Both the position numbers and the translations under genes were made by a program. Below the pieces are notes generated by a model that worked only from the letters and a program-made list of their open reading frames with translations, did not search any database and was not told where the DNA came from. From contig NZ_JAQNDL010000001.1 in assembly GCF_028368995.1 (NCBI RefSeq), positions 4,366,001-4,430,000 of the forward strand: a stretch of 64,000 bases of DNA, read 5' to 3'. Shown here in pieces: positions 11,326-19,293 of the stretch. Source of the stretch: Nannocystis bainbridge. GTDB lineage: Bacteria > Myxococcota_A > Polyangia > Nannocystales > Nannocystaceae. Every line of letters begins with the position of its first letter. The first letter of the stretch is position 1.

Positions 11326-12084
11326 ATGCGGGCGCGAGTTCCGGCGTGGCGAGGCCTGTATGCGATCCTCGATCTGCCGCACGCGGGTGGGCTCGAGCCG
11401 GCGGTGGCGCTGGCCGGGCTGCTCGGCGTCATGGAGATCGGTCCGGAGAAAGCTCCCATGATCGTGCAGCTGCGGGCCAAGCAGGCCGATGCGGCGGAGC
11501 GCGGGCGGCTGGTGCGTGAGCTGGCGCCCATGGTCCGCGCGGCGGGAGGTCTGCTGATCGTCGACGACGACTTCGAGGCGGCGATGGCAGGCGCCGACGG
11601 GGTTCACCTCGGCCAGGAGGACATGGCCGAGCGGACAGGTGACCGACCCTGGTCCGAGCTGCTGGCGGAGCTGCGAAGCGCGGCGCCGCCAGGCTTCTTG
11701 ATCGGGCTTTCGACGCACTCGCGAGCGCAGGTGGAGCTCGCGGCTGGGCTCGATGTCGACTACATCGGCTTCGGGCCGATCCTGCAGACCCGCTCCAAAC
11801 TGGCGCAGGAGCCCGCTGTCGGCTTCGAAGCGCTGGAGCAGGTCTGCGCGATCTCGCCGCACCCGGTCGTGGCGATCGGCGGCCTCGGGGCTGAGGAGGC
11901 GCTGCGGTGTGCAAGGGCGGGAGCAGCCGGCGTGGCGATGATCGGCGCGCTGGTGGGCACGACCGAGGCGGAGGTCCGCGCTCGGGCGGTGGACCTGGCG
12001 ACGGCGCTGAAGCACGCGATTCACGCGCTCGGTTCCGCCGTATCGCCCGCAGGCGGGCCGGCTGCCCGATCGCCGGCTTCCTGA
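11326..12084 (+). CDS. thiE: Thiamine phosphate synthase
   Basis: The 252-residue TIM-barrel protein starts [19 protein letters not shown]. It has the pyrimidine/pyrophosphate-binding stretches MIVQLRAKQ and [20 protein letters not shown], and phosphate-binding loops [10 protein letters not shown] and [13 protein letters not shown]. It joins HMP-PP and thiazole phosphate to make thiamine phosphate. The residues directly after the GQED motif (MAERTGDR) are encoded by a palindromic repeat unit at 11622-11639. The C-terminal extension after residue about 235 is Ala/Pro-rich and not family-like. No other thiamine gene is nearby. Confidence 0.9.
   Translation: MRARVPAWRGLYAILDLPHAGGLEPAVALAGLLGVMEIGPEKAPMIVQLRAKQADAAERGRLVRELAPMVRAAGGLLIVDDDFEAAMAGADGVHLGQEDMAERTGDRPWSELLAELRSAAPPGFLIGLSTHSRAQVELAAGLDVDYIGFGPILQTRSKLAQEPAVGFEALEQVCAISPHPVVAIGGLGAEEALRCARAGAAGVAMIGALVGTTEAEVRARAVDLATALKHAIHALGSAVSPAGGPAARSPAS
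11622..11639. repeat. Palindromic repeat inside thiE
   Basis: CATGGCC-GAGC-GGACAGG lies in frame within thiE, just after the conserved GVHLGQED codons, and encodes a surface-loop-like stretch. Confidence 0.75.
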
Positions 12085-12139
12085 CCGGCGGCTCTGCCGC
12101 GAACTTGCAGCGCCGGACTTTCGGAGGCATCACAGAAGG

Positions 12140-12376
12140 GTGCAGTTGGCGGGGAATACGGCAGGTAGAGCGGTGCGTCGCATGGCGCCGGCCGCTCAGC
12201 CCGGTCGCGAGGTGGTCGACGTGCTGGTCGCGCGTCGTCAGGTCCGCACCGGCCCGCTGCATGTGCGACCGCTCGGCGACATCGACGACCGCTCGGGCCT
12301 GGAGACGCGGCTGCCGCTGCTGATCCTGTTCAGCCTCGGGGTCCTCGTCAGCGTGCAGGTCTACCTGCACGTGTAG
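12140..12376 (+). CDS. Possible small tail-anchored protein
   Basis: A GTG at 12140 (GGAGG about 12 bases upstream) or an ATG at 12182 opens a 78- or 64-codon frame. It ends in one clear hydrophobic segment (LPLLILFSLGVLVSVQVYLH). The hydrophilic head, with VVDVLVARRQVRTGPLHVRP, is Arg-rich. A terminator hairpin follows 120 bases later. The single C-terminal membrane segment and the position favour a real small gene, but there is no family match. Confidence 0.4.
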   Translation: MQLAGNTAGRAVRRMAPAAQPGREVVDVLVARRQVRTGPLHVRPLGDIDDRSGLETRLPLLILFSLGVLVSVQVYLHV

Positions 12377-12496
12377 CCTGCCCGTGTAGCGGACACGGCC
12401 GTTCGGCGAACGGGGTCGCGTTTTCACGCGCCGTTCGGTGGTTGGGCGCCTACATCGGGCGCGAAGCGAGGTTCGTGGCTCGCGGTGCGGACGATG

Positions 12497-12526
12497 AAAG
12501 GCCCTGTCCGATCGGGCAGGGCCTTT
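12497..12526. terminator. Bidirectional terminator containing a repeat unit
   Basis: AAAGGCCCTG pairs perfectly with CAGGGCCTTT. The centre, CCTGTCC-GATC-GGGCAGG (12503-12520), is itself a member of the palindromic repeat family. It lies between the small plus-strand frame and the thiolase gene on the minus strand. Confidence 0.75.
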
Positions 12527-12544
12527 GGCGCAGGTTCTATCGCG

Positions 12545-12576
12545 CATGTCGCAAGGGACATGGCCCTTGCGACAGG
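12545..12576. repeat. Two-unit palindromic repeat next to the thiolase stop
   Basis: Anchors at 12545, 12559 and 12573 give CATGTCG-CAAG-GGACATG and CATGGCC-CTTG-CGACAGG. Confidence 0.85.
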
Positions 12577-12580
12577 AGCA

Positions 12581-13780
12581 TCAGCTGTGCTCGAGCACGA
12601 GGGCGATGCCCTGGCCGCCGCCGATGCAGGCGGCGCCGACGGCGTAGCGGCCGGAGCGGCGGCGGAGCTCGTGGACGAGGTGGGCGGTGATGCGCGCGCC
12701 CGAGGCGCCGAGCGGGTGGCCGAGAGCGATGGCGCCGCCGTCGACATTGGTCTTGTCGCGGTCGAGGCCGAGCTCCTTCTCGCAGGCGAGGTACTGAGCG
12801 GCGAAGGCCTCGTTGATCTCGAACAGGTCGACGTCGCCCTGGGCGAGGCCGGCGCGGGCGAGGGCGCCGCGGATGGCGGGCACGGGGCCGATGCCCATGA
12901 TCGTCGGCTCGACGCCGGCGACGTGCCACTGGACGACGCGCGCGAGCGAGGTGAGGCCGTGACGCTTGACGGCCTCTTCGCTGGCGAGCACGAGCGCGGC
13001 GCCGCCGTCGCAGATGCCGGAGGCGTTACCGGCCGTGACGACGCCGTCCTTCTTGAAGGAGGCCGGCAACTTGCCCATGGTCTCGAGGCTGGCGTCGCGG
13101 CGCGCGTGCTCGTCGACGGCGAACTGGGTCACGCCCTTCTTGGACTTGATCTCGACCGGCGCGAGCTCGGCGGTGAAGCGGCCGGCGTCCTGCGCGGCGG
13201 CCCAGGTCTGCTGCGAGCGCAGGCCGTAGGCGTCGCACTCGGCGCGGCTGATGCCGTACTTCTCGGCCAGGTTCTCGGCGGTGATCGCCATCGAGCAGCC
13301 GGCGTACGGGTCGGTGAGCGAGGTCCACAGGCTGTCCTCGAGCTTGAGGTCGACGCCGAGCCGGGCGCCCCAGCGCAGGCCGCGACCGACGTGCGGGGCC
13401 TGGCTCATGCTCTCGGAGCCGCCGACGAGCGCGATCTCGGCGTCGCCGGCGAGGATGTCGTGGATGCCGCTGACGACCGCCTGGAAGCCCGAACCGCACA
13501 GGCGGTTGACGGTGAGCGCGGGGACGGCGATCGGGACGCCGCTCTTGAGGCCGACGTGGCGCGCGAGGTAGATCGCGTCGGCCGAGGTCTGGGCGACGTT
13601 GCCGAACACCACGGTGTCGACGACCTCGGGGCTGACGCCGCCGGCCTGCAGCGCGGCCTTGGCGGCGACCACGGCGAGGTCAGTCGCGGTGAAGTCCTTC
13701 AGCGCGCCGCCGAAGGTGCCGAAGGGCGTGCGCTTGGCCGCGACGATATGGATGGCGCGAGAGAGTGGCTTCTTGGTCAT
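12581..13780 (-). CDS. Acetyl-CoA acyltransferase (3-ketoacyl-CoA thiolase)
   Basis: The 399-residue protein has the full thiolase set: nucleophilic Cys95 in VNRLCGSGFQAV, NEAFAAQYLACE, GGAIALGHPLGASGAR, and the second cysteine in AACIGGGQGIA. The segment GNVAQTSADAIYLARHVGLKSG resembles the mitochondrial ACAA2-type thiolases. It catalyses thiolytic cleavage in fatty-acid beta-oxidation or the reverse condensation of two acetyl-CoA; which direction is used cannot be read from the sequence. It stands alone, with no beta-oxidation partner beside it. Confidence 0.93.
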   Translation of the reverse strand: MTKKPLSRAIHIVAAKRTPFGTFGGALKDFTATDLAVVAAKAALQAGGVSPEVVDTVVFGNVAQTSADAIYLARHVGLKSGVPIAVPALTVNRLCGSGFQAVVSGIHDILAGDAEIALVGGSESMSQAPHVGRGLRWGARLGVDLKLEDSLWTSLTDPYAGCSMAITAENLAEKYGISRAECDAYGLRSQQTWAAAQDAGRFTAELAPVEIKSKKGVTQFAVDEHARRDASLETMGKLPASFKKDGVVTAGNASGICDGGAALVLASEEAVKRHGLTSLARVVQWHVAGVEPTIMGIGPVPAIRGALARAGLAQGDVDLFEINEAFAAQYLACEKELGLDRDKTNVDGGAIALGHPLGASGARITAHLVHELRRRSGRYAVGAACIGGGQGIALVLEHS

Positions 13781-13867
13781 GCGTGGGCTCGTTGCTCGAA
13801 GTATGCGGGAGGGGTGCAGGCCGCGAAAGGTTGAGCATCCTCACGGTTTGCGCTTCAATCTCGGAGG

Positions 13868-14662
13868 TTGCTGCTCTCGCTCGTCATCGCGGCCTCGCTG
13901 CTCGACGCCTCACCGGCTCCGCCGTCCGTGCCGGAGCCGGCGCCCGCGCTCGGCACGGTGTCGGTCGCCCCGCCGAGGACGACGCTGCAGCGACTTGAGG
14001 TTCCGCAAACTCCGGCGAGCGAGACCTCGACGCGCCGGTCGTCACGCGATGCGCTGCGGCGGTACCTCACTCGCCCGGTGGCGCGCTCGGCCCGCTATCT
14101 CGATCACGGGGTGATCGCGGTCGGCGTGGGTCTGGGGTTGCCGCAGATCTATCGCCTCGAGCTGCAATTGGGGCTGCTCGATCACCTGACGCTCGGCGCG
14201 ACGGCACACTGGCTCCCGGGACAGGTGCGGCCGAGCTGGTCGCCGAAGGCGGCGGTGGCGTTCTTCCGCGGGCGACTGCTCGAGGTGGGGGCGTTCTATC
14301 AGCAGGTGCTGTACCCGCCGACGCGCGATGACGGCGACCCGACGACGATCGCGTTCCAGCGCCGCGCGCACTACCTGATGGCGAGCGTGAGCCTGTCGCA
14401 GGCGTGGCTGACCGGCGGCTTCGACATCGGCTGGGCCCGCGGCCGCGAGGCGCTGACGCTGCTGACGCCGGAAGACCTCGAGACGAGCACGGCGTTCACC
14501 GTCCGCGACCGCCTCGGCGCAGGCCTTCACCTGCGCTTCGGCACACGCCGCGTCGGCGTGACGATGCAAGCCTGGTACCCGTACCTGGCGGCCGAACTGG
14601 TGCTCGACGTCCGCTTCGGAGCGTTCGAGATGCGCCGGCGCGGCGGCTGGCGCGAGCTGTGA
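13868..14662 (+). CDS. Exported hypothetical protein, probable beta-barrel
   Basis: A TTG at 13868 preceded by GGAGG gives 264 residues; upstream the frame offers nothing better. A short hydrophobic leader (LLSLVIAASLLDASPAP) is followed by a Pro-rich stretch to about residue 60. The remainder alternates hydrophobic and polar residues with many aromatic girdle-like positions and ends in VRFGAFEMRRRGGWREL. No family is recognised. A repeat unit follows the stop by one base. Confidence 0.6.
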   Translation: MLLSLVIAASLLDASPAPPSVPEPAPALGTVSVAPPRTTLQRLEVPQTPASETSTRRSSRDALRRYLTRPVARSARYLDHGVIAVGVGLGLPQIYRLELQLGLLDHLTLGATAHWLPGQVRPSWSPKAAVAFFRGRLLEVGAFYQQVLYPPTRDDGDPTTIAFQRRAHYLMASVSLSQAWLTGGFDIGWARGREALTLLTPEDLETSTAFTVRDRLGAGLHLRFGTRRVGVTMQAWYPYLAAELVLDVRFGAFEMRRRGGWREL

Positions 14663-14784
14663 GCTGCCCGTAGAGACAGGTCCGTGCCGAGCGAGCTGTC
14701 CTGAAGGACATGCAGTCGATGACTCACGCTCGGGCGGATCGATGCCGCCGCGAGTTCGTGAATCAACCTGTCCCGAAGGTCAGG
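14663..14784. repeat. Three single palindromic repeat units
   Basis: GCTGCCC-GTAG-AGACAGG (14663-14680), GCTGTCC-TGAA-GGACATG (14695-14712) and CCTGTCC-CGAA-GGTCAGG (14767-14784). The last contains the stop codon of the opposing phospholipase-like gene (14780-14782). They are not in mutual 14-bp phase. Confidence 0.8.
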
Positions 14785-16414
14785 CGCGGAGGCGGGCGAC
14801 GCCGAGGCGCTCGGCGTGCTTCAGCAGGCGCACGGTGGCGGCGACCTGGCGGGCGCGGAAGTCCTCGTCGATGGTGATGTCGAGGTACTCGAACAGCTCG
14901 TGCTGGCTGGTGGAGCGGCCGACGCGGGCGGTGATCTTGTCGATCGAGACGTCCATCAGCGGGATCGGCGGGGGCGGCTGCGGGTCGCCCAGGTACTCGG
15001 GGTTGATACACGACGAGAGGTCGTTGGCGGAGGCCATGCGGTCGTTGAGGGCGGAGACGCCGAAGCGACGCATGAGGGTGGCGCCGATCGAGCAGTGCTC
15101 GAACTGGGTGCTGACGACGCAGCCCTTGCGGACGCGCGGGCCGATGACGAGCGAGGGCACACGGAAGCCCATCTGCGTGAACTCGGCCTCGTCGTCGACG
15201 GTGGTCGGCGGCGCGACGTGGTCGTAGAAGCCGCCGTGCTCGTCGTAGGTGACGATGAACAGGGTCTTCTCCCAGCCGGGTCCCTCGGCGAGGGCCTTGT
15301 AGAGCGAGCCGATCAAGATCTGGCCGAGCTGGATGTCGTGCTCGGGGTGGTCATCGTTGGAGGTGAAGCCAGGGTCGATGACGGTGAAGTTGGGCAGGGT
15401 GCCGGCGGCCGCGTCGGCGAAGAAGCGGTCGAGGTTGTTGGGGTTGGTCAGCGCGTCGAGGCTGAAGCCGCCGATGCCGTCCGCCAGCTTGCCCCACACG
15501 GTCGGGATCAGCGGGAAGGCACCCGCGACCCAGGGGACGTCGGTGAAGTAGATCCGGCTGGTCAGGCCAGCGTCGTCGCAGGCGTGCCACAGGGTCTGCA
15601 GGAAGGGCGACGGGAAGTTGCTCTTGCCGCCCTCGGAGCTGCAGGCGTGCACGTAGTAGCGGTTGGGCCAGGTCGGGCCCATGACCGAGGCGAACCACCG
15701 ATCGCACAGGGCGAAGTTGTCGGCGAGCGCCCACGACACGGGGATCTGCTCGCGCACGTGGTAACCCATGACCTGCTCGGCGTAGCCGGGGTTCTTCTTC
15801 TCGTTCTCGAACACGAACCCGTTGCAGGCGCCGAGGTTGAACTGCGTGTGGCACTCGTCCCACTCGTGCGGCGGATCCTTGGGCTGGTACTCGTCGAGCT
15901 TGTAGACGGTGACGTCGCCGAGACCGATGCTCGGGTTCCACTCGTCGCCGTCGAGGCCGTCGACCACGCGACCCTCGAGGAACTTGAGGGCGCCGAAGTA
16001 GTGATCGAACGAGCGGTTCTCCATCACCAGGACGACGATGTGCTCGATGCCGGCGAGCAGCTCCTCGGGGCTGAGGTCGCTGGCGGCACACTCGCTGACC
16101 GGCGACTCCGTGGTCGATTCGCCGGTGCTTTCGCCGGTGGTCGTGCTGTCGTCGGTGGTGGTCGACGAGCTGGTGGTGCCGGTGTCGCTGGCGCCGCCGT
16201 CCGAGGTGGTCGGCACGTCGGTCGTGCTCGAACCATCGCCGGTGGTCGTGGTGCCGGTGGTCGGGTCGGAGGAGCCGCCGTCGGTGGTGCCGCTGGGCTC
16301 GCTCCCGTCGTCACCGCAGCCGAACGCGGTGGTGCCGGCGAGCGCAGCGATCGCCTGCAGCGCCCGTCGGCGGGAGATCCGTGTCCGGGCCGCCCGCAGG
16401 TACTTCTTCGTCAT
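14780..16414 (-). CDS. Phospholipase C / acid phosphatase-family phosphoesterase, Tat lipoprotein
   Basis: The 544-residue protein opens with a twin-arginine leader (SRRRALQAIAALAG) and a Cys at residue 33 in TAFGC, suggesting Tat export and lipidation. Residues 34-105 are an extreme Thr/Ser/Gly/Asp linker. The catalytic domain starts with IEHIVVLVMENRSFDHYFG, the metal-binding signature of the PF04185 phosphoesterase family. It continues with TSNDDHPEHDIQLGQ and VTYDEHGGFYDHV. It probably hydrolyses phosphodiester or phosphomonoester bonds (phospholipids) outside the cytoplasmic membrane. Its stop lies inside a repeat copy. Confidence 0.9.
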   Translation of the reverse strand: MTKKYLRAARTRISRRRALQAIAALAGTTAFGCGDDGSEPSGTTDGGSSDPTTGTTTTGDGSSTTDVPTTSDGGASDTGTTSSSTTTDDSTTTGESTGESTTESPVSECAASDLSPEELLAGIEHIVVLVMENRSFDHYFGALKFLEGRVVDGLDGDEWNPSIGLGDVTVYKLDEYQPKDPPHEWDECHTQFNLGACNGFVFENEKKNPGYAEQVMGYHVREQIPVSWALADNFALCDRWFASVMGPTWPNRYYVHACSSEGGKSNFPSPFLQTLWHACDDAGLTSRIYFTDVPWVAGAFPLIPTVWGKLADGIGGFSLDALTNPNNLDRFFADAAAGTLPNFTVIDPGFTSNDDHPEHDIQLGQILIGSLYKALAEGPGWEKTLFIVTYDEHGGFYDHVAPPTTVDDEAEFTQMGFRVPSLVIGPRVRKGCVVSTQFEHCSIGATLMRRFGVSALNDRMASANDLSSCINPEYLGDPQPPPPIPLMDVSIDKITARVGRSTSQHELFEYLDITIDEDFRARQVAATVRLLKHAERLGVARLRA

Positions 16415-16582
16415 TCACCAGCGAGACTACCGCCTGGGTCCGCCGGCCGACAGACCTGCTGGGTCCGCTCGCAAGAGCTGCGCGAAGATGTCGCGACCGC
16501 GTTTCGTCGGCGGAGAGGGCGCCGCGAAGGGAGGTTCGCGCGCGCTCGAGCAGGGCGAAGGGTCGGCGACGACGGCGCAGCG

Positions 16583-16810
16583 CTAAAACGTGAAGTGCTG
16601 CGAGACGATGTCCTCGTTCTCGATCAGCTTGGCCGTGGGCCGGGGCTTGACCACGGTGGGGACGGGCACGCCGGCCGCATCCAGCTTTTCCGCAATAATC
16701 TCTTCGAGATACCCGCTGACGCTGAGGCCGGTGGACTCGCAATAGTCCTTGAGCCGCTGATAGGTGATGCCCTTGACCGAGATGCTCCTGCGGGTCTGTC
16801 GCTTCGCCAT
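16583..16810 (-). CDS. Small ribbon-helix-helix-like protein
   Basis: The start at 16810 has a GGGAGGG ribosome binding site and gives 75 residues; the frame upstream to 16891 is not used in this reading. The sequence RRSISVKGITYQRLKDYCES followed by SVSGYLEEIIAEKLDAAG fits a beta-strand plus two helices as in RHH DNA-binding proteins. A conserved-looking tail ends ENEDIVSQHFTF. I recall similar short proteins in other myxobacteria, but this is from memory. It lies 168 bp downstream of the phosphoesterase start in the same direction, and a hairpin at 16898 precedes it. Confidence 0.75.
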   Translation of the reverse strand: MAKRQTRRSISVKGITYQRLKDYCESTGLSVSGYLEEIIAEKLDAAGVPVPTVVKPRPTAKLIENEDIVSQHFTF

Positions 16811-16897
16811 TGCTGCCCTCCCTTCGCCTGGTGGCTCCTGCTCTCCAGCCTCTACGTCAAGCGCTGTCCGCACGCAAGGCCCATTCCACACTGCCCT

Positions 16898-16920
16898 AGG
16901 ATGCGCGAGGGGCGCATCCT
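16898..16920. repeat. Inverted repeat / hairpin
   Basis: Arms AGGATGCGC and GCGCATCCT surround five bases. It lies upstream of the RHH-like gene on the opposite side of the divergent region. Confidence 0.6.
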
Positions 16921-16962
16921 GGTAGAGGCCGCCACCATGACGATCAAGTCCCCGACATCACT

Positions 16963-17042
16963 GGTAAATCTCTGATTTCGTGAGGCCCGATCGATTTGGT
17001 GGATCAGTCGAGTCCTGGCATGGTGAATCGCAGATATTTACC
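16963..17042. repeat. Imperfect terminal inverted repeats flanking about 45 bases
   Basis: GGTAAATCTCTGATTTC at 16963 and the complement of GAATCGCAGATATTTACC ending at 17042 match in 14 of about 17 positions as inverted repeats. An 80-base element with such ends could be a small non-autonomous mobile element or a hairpin. Confidence 0.4.
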
Positions 17043-17105
17043 GCCGTCGGAGAGATCTCGGAGATCTCCTCAGCCATTTTAACCTAGCCGCAGACCGGGG
17101 AGCAA

Positions 17106-17126
17106 GGGGCAAAATCAATTTGCCCC
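17106..17126. repeat. Hairpin in AT-rich island
   Basis: Perfect 8-bp arms GGGGCAAA and TTTGCCCC enclose five bases. An A7 tract follows at 17162-17168. The surrounding 120 bases look unlike the coding neighbourhood and may be a remnant of a REP-type mobile element. Confidence 0.5.
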
Positions 17127-17457
17127 GTGGACCTGGGACCGGGCACGGTGAAGTGGAATACAAAAAAATCGCCCCCATGAACAGGTGCGAATTCTGACCT
17201 TCCGCAGCTGCGGAGGCTTCCACAGCGACCCGACGTGCGAGGCCATCGACGCCGATGCGCCCGTACGTCGGTCTCGGGGCCGATGTCGTCGGCGAACGTC
17301 GAGGTGACGCGGGTTGCGTGGAATGCGGGCTTCGTCGGGCTCACTGCGGTGAGCGAGGGCTCGGGACCGCGGACGTGATCACACCCGGTGATTGACGTAT
17401 CGTGCCACCATCGCCCTGTTCGGGGGTGTTCGCACCGTGCCCTCGTCGGTCCGCACC

Positions 17458-19293
17458 ATGGAGCTCGAGCCCGAGACGAAAGTGTTGCCGCGCGGCAACG
17501 CCGACGTCGCGCCCTCGCCACCCGGCGAGGGGAGCGCTCCGCTGCACGCGCTGCAGCGGATCGGCCGCTACGAGGTCGTCCAGCGGCTCGGGCACGGCGG
17601 CATGGCGACCGTGTACCTCGGACGCGCCACGGGCTCCGCAGGTTTCGAGCGGGTGGTCGCCATCAAGGTGATTCATCAGCACCTCGCGGCCGAGCCCGAG
17701 TTCGTCGGGATGTTCCTCGACGAGGCCAAGATCGCGGCGCGGATCCACAGCCCGCACGTGGCCGGCATCCTCGACCTGGGCGAGGACGCCGGCAATTACT
17801 TCATGGTCCTCGAGTACATCGACGGCGAGACGCTGTCGGCGCTGCTGCGCCAGCTGCGTCCGACCGACGACCGGCTGCCGCTGGCGGTGGCCCTGCAGAT
17901 CCTCGCCGACGCGTGCGAGGGCCTGGTCGCGGTCCACGGGCTGCGTGACCCCGATGGCCGCCCCTACGGGCTGGTCCACCGCGACATGTCGCCGCAAAAC
18001 CTGATCGTCAACTTCGACGGCTGGACCAAGATCGTCGACTTCGGCCTCGTCAAGGCGACCAGGCTGCGCAACAGCAACCATACGGGGCACCTGCGCGGCA
18101 AGCTGGCCTACATGGCGCCGGAGCAGGCCCGCGGCAAGCCGCTGTCGGCCGGGACCGACCTGTTCGCGCTCGGGGTGATCTTCTGGGAGATGCTGACGGG
18201 GCGGCGGCTGTTCGCCGGCGAAGGCGACGCCGAGACGCTCGAGAGCGTGATGCGCTGCGAGGTGCCGCCGCTGCGAGAGCTGCGACCCGACCTGCCGCCA
18301 GGCCTCGATTCGCTGCTGCAGCGTGCGCTGGCGCCGACGCCCGAGGAGCGCTACCCGAGCGCCGAGGCGATGCTGGCCGACATCCGCGCGCTGCTGCGGG
18401 AGTGCGGCGACACCAGCGAGCCGCGGCGGGCGCTGGGGGCGATCATGCGCCACCACTTCGCGGAGCAGGCGAAGTACCGCATGGCGGCGATCCGCGGCGC
18501 CTCGCGCGGCGAGCTGCGGGCGCGGCCGACTTCGCTCGGGTCGGCGCCGCTGCCGGCCGCGTCGTTGCCGCTGCCGGGCGCGGCCGACGAGCAGACCCAG
18601 ACGCGCGTGCTGGCCGACGCGCGCGCGCTGGCACCTGTCCCCGACGACATGTCCTCGCCGACAGATCGGCTGGCGATCGTGCCGACGCGGCGACCGTGGG
18701 CGCTGTGGCTGGCGCTGCCGCTGGTGGGCGCGGGGGTGGCGGCGGTGCTGCTGCTGTTCTTGCTGCCGCGCTGGAACGCGCTGCCGCCCGAGCCGGCGAG
18801 CCCGCCCGCGCCGCAGCCGCAGCCGCAGGTGCAGCCGCCGCGGCCGAGCACGGTGGTGTGGTTCGTGTCGACCGATCCGGTGGGTGCCACGGTCACCGTC
18901 AACAAGGGGCCCGAGTCGGTGCTCGCCGCGCTCGCGCCGCAGCTGGAAGGGCAAGTGACGCCGCTGCGGCTGGTGGTGCCCTACGACGATCAGGCGCAGC
19001 TGCAGCTGACGGTGACGCACTCGGGCTACAAGCCGACCCGGCGCAGCCTCATCCCGATGAACAACGAGAACTTCGTGGTCGAGCTGCAGCCGGAGGCGCC
19101 GGCGCCGGTGCCGACGGTCGCGCCGGTGACGAACACGCTGGCGAACCCGACCCCGAAGAAGAAGCCGCCGGGTGCGAAGAGCCCGGGCGCCGGCGGGAAC
19201 GATGCGACGCCGGCCGCGAGCAAGAGTGAGAAGGGCGAGGAGAGCGAGCTCAAAGACGAGCCGGTCTTCAGCCCCGTCAAGGGTGGCGGATGA
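17458..19293 (+). CDS. Membrane Ser/Thr protein kinase
   Basis: The ATG at 17458 gives 611 residues. The kinase domain covers about residues 37-300: glycine loop LGHGGMATVYLG, catalytic Lys70 in VVAIKVIH, HRDMSPQN at 174-181 and DFG at 194-196. The Ser in place of the usual Lys after HRDx is common in myxobacterial kinases. A linker with a repeat-encoded stretch (APVPDDMSSPTDRL, about 394-407) leads to one transmembrane segment at about 413-436. A Pro-rich and PEGA-like extracytoplasmic domain (VWFVSTDPVGATVTV onward) follows. It overlaps the next gene by four bases, so they are co-translated. It probably senses an envelope signal and phosphorylates cytoplasmic targets. Confidence 0.92.
   Translation: MELEPETKVLPRGNADVAPSPPGEGSAPLHALQRIGRYEVVQRLGHGGMATVYLGRATGSAGFERVVAIKVIHQHLAAEPEFVGMFLDEAKIAARIHSPHVAGILDLGEDAGNYFMVLEYIDGETLSALLRQLRPTDDRLPLAVALQILADACEGLVAVHGLRDPDGRPYGLVHRDMSPQNLIVNFDGWTKIVDFGLVKATRLRNSNHTGHLRGKLAYMAPEQARGKPLSAGTDLFALGVIFWEMLTGRRLFAGEGDAETLESVMRCEVPPLRELRPDLPPGLDSLLQRALAPTPEERYPSAEAMLADIRALLRECGDTSEPRRALGAIMRHHFAEQAKYRMAAIRGASRGELRARPTSLGSAPLPAASLPLPGAADEQTQTRVLADARALAPVPDDMSSPTDRLAIVPTRRPWALWLALPLVGAGVAAVLLLFLLPRWNALPPEPASPPAPQPQPQVQPPRPSTVVWFVSTDPVGATVTVNKGPESVLAALAPQLEGQVTPLRLVVPYDDQAQLQLTVTHSGYKPTRRSLIPMNNENFVVELQPEAPAPVPTVAPVTNTLANPTPKKKPPGAKSPGAGGNDATPAASKSEKGEESELKDEPVFSPVKGGG
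18634..18665. repeat. Two-unit palindromic repeat inside the kinase gene
   Basis: Anchors at 18634, 18648 and 18662 (CCTGTCC-CCGA-CGACATG, CATGTCC-TCGC-CGACAGA). It encodes part of the flexible linker between the kinase domain and the membrane segment. Confidence 0.8.

Larger units (their letters stand above)
16811..17457. other. AT-richer divergent intergenic region
   Basis: This 647-base gap between the RHH-like gene and a kinase gene has lower GC than its neighbours and holds several inverted repeats but no convincing gene. A 61-codon frame on the minus strand (17038-17223) has no RBS or family character. The kinase promoter is probably in 17340-17457. Confidence 0.6.

Noticed and set aside
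17038..17223. 61-codon minus-strand frame in the AT-richer island
   Set aside because: It crosses a hairpin and an A7 tract, has no RBS and no recognisable protein features.
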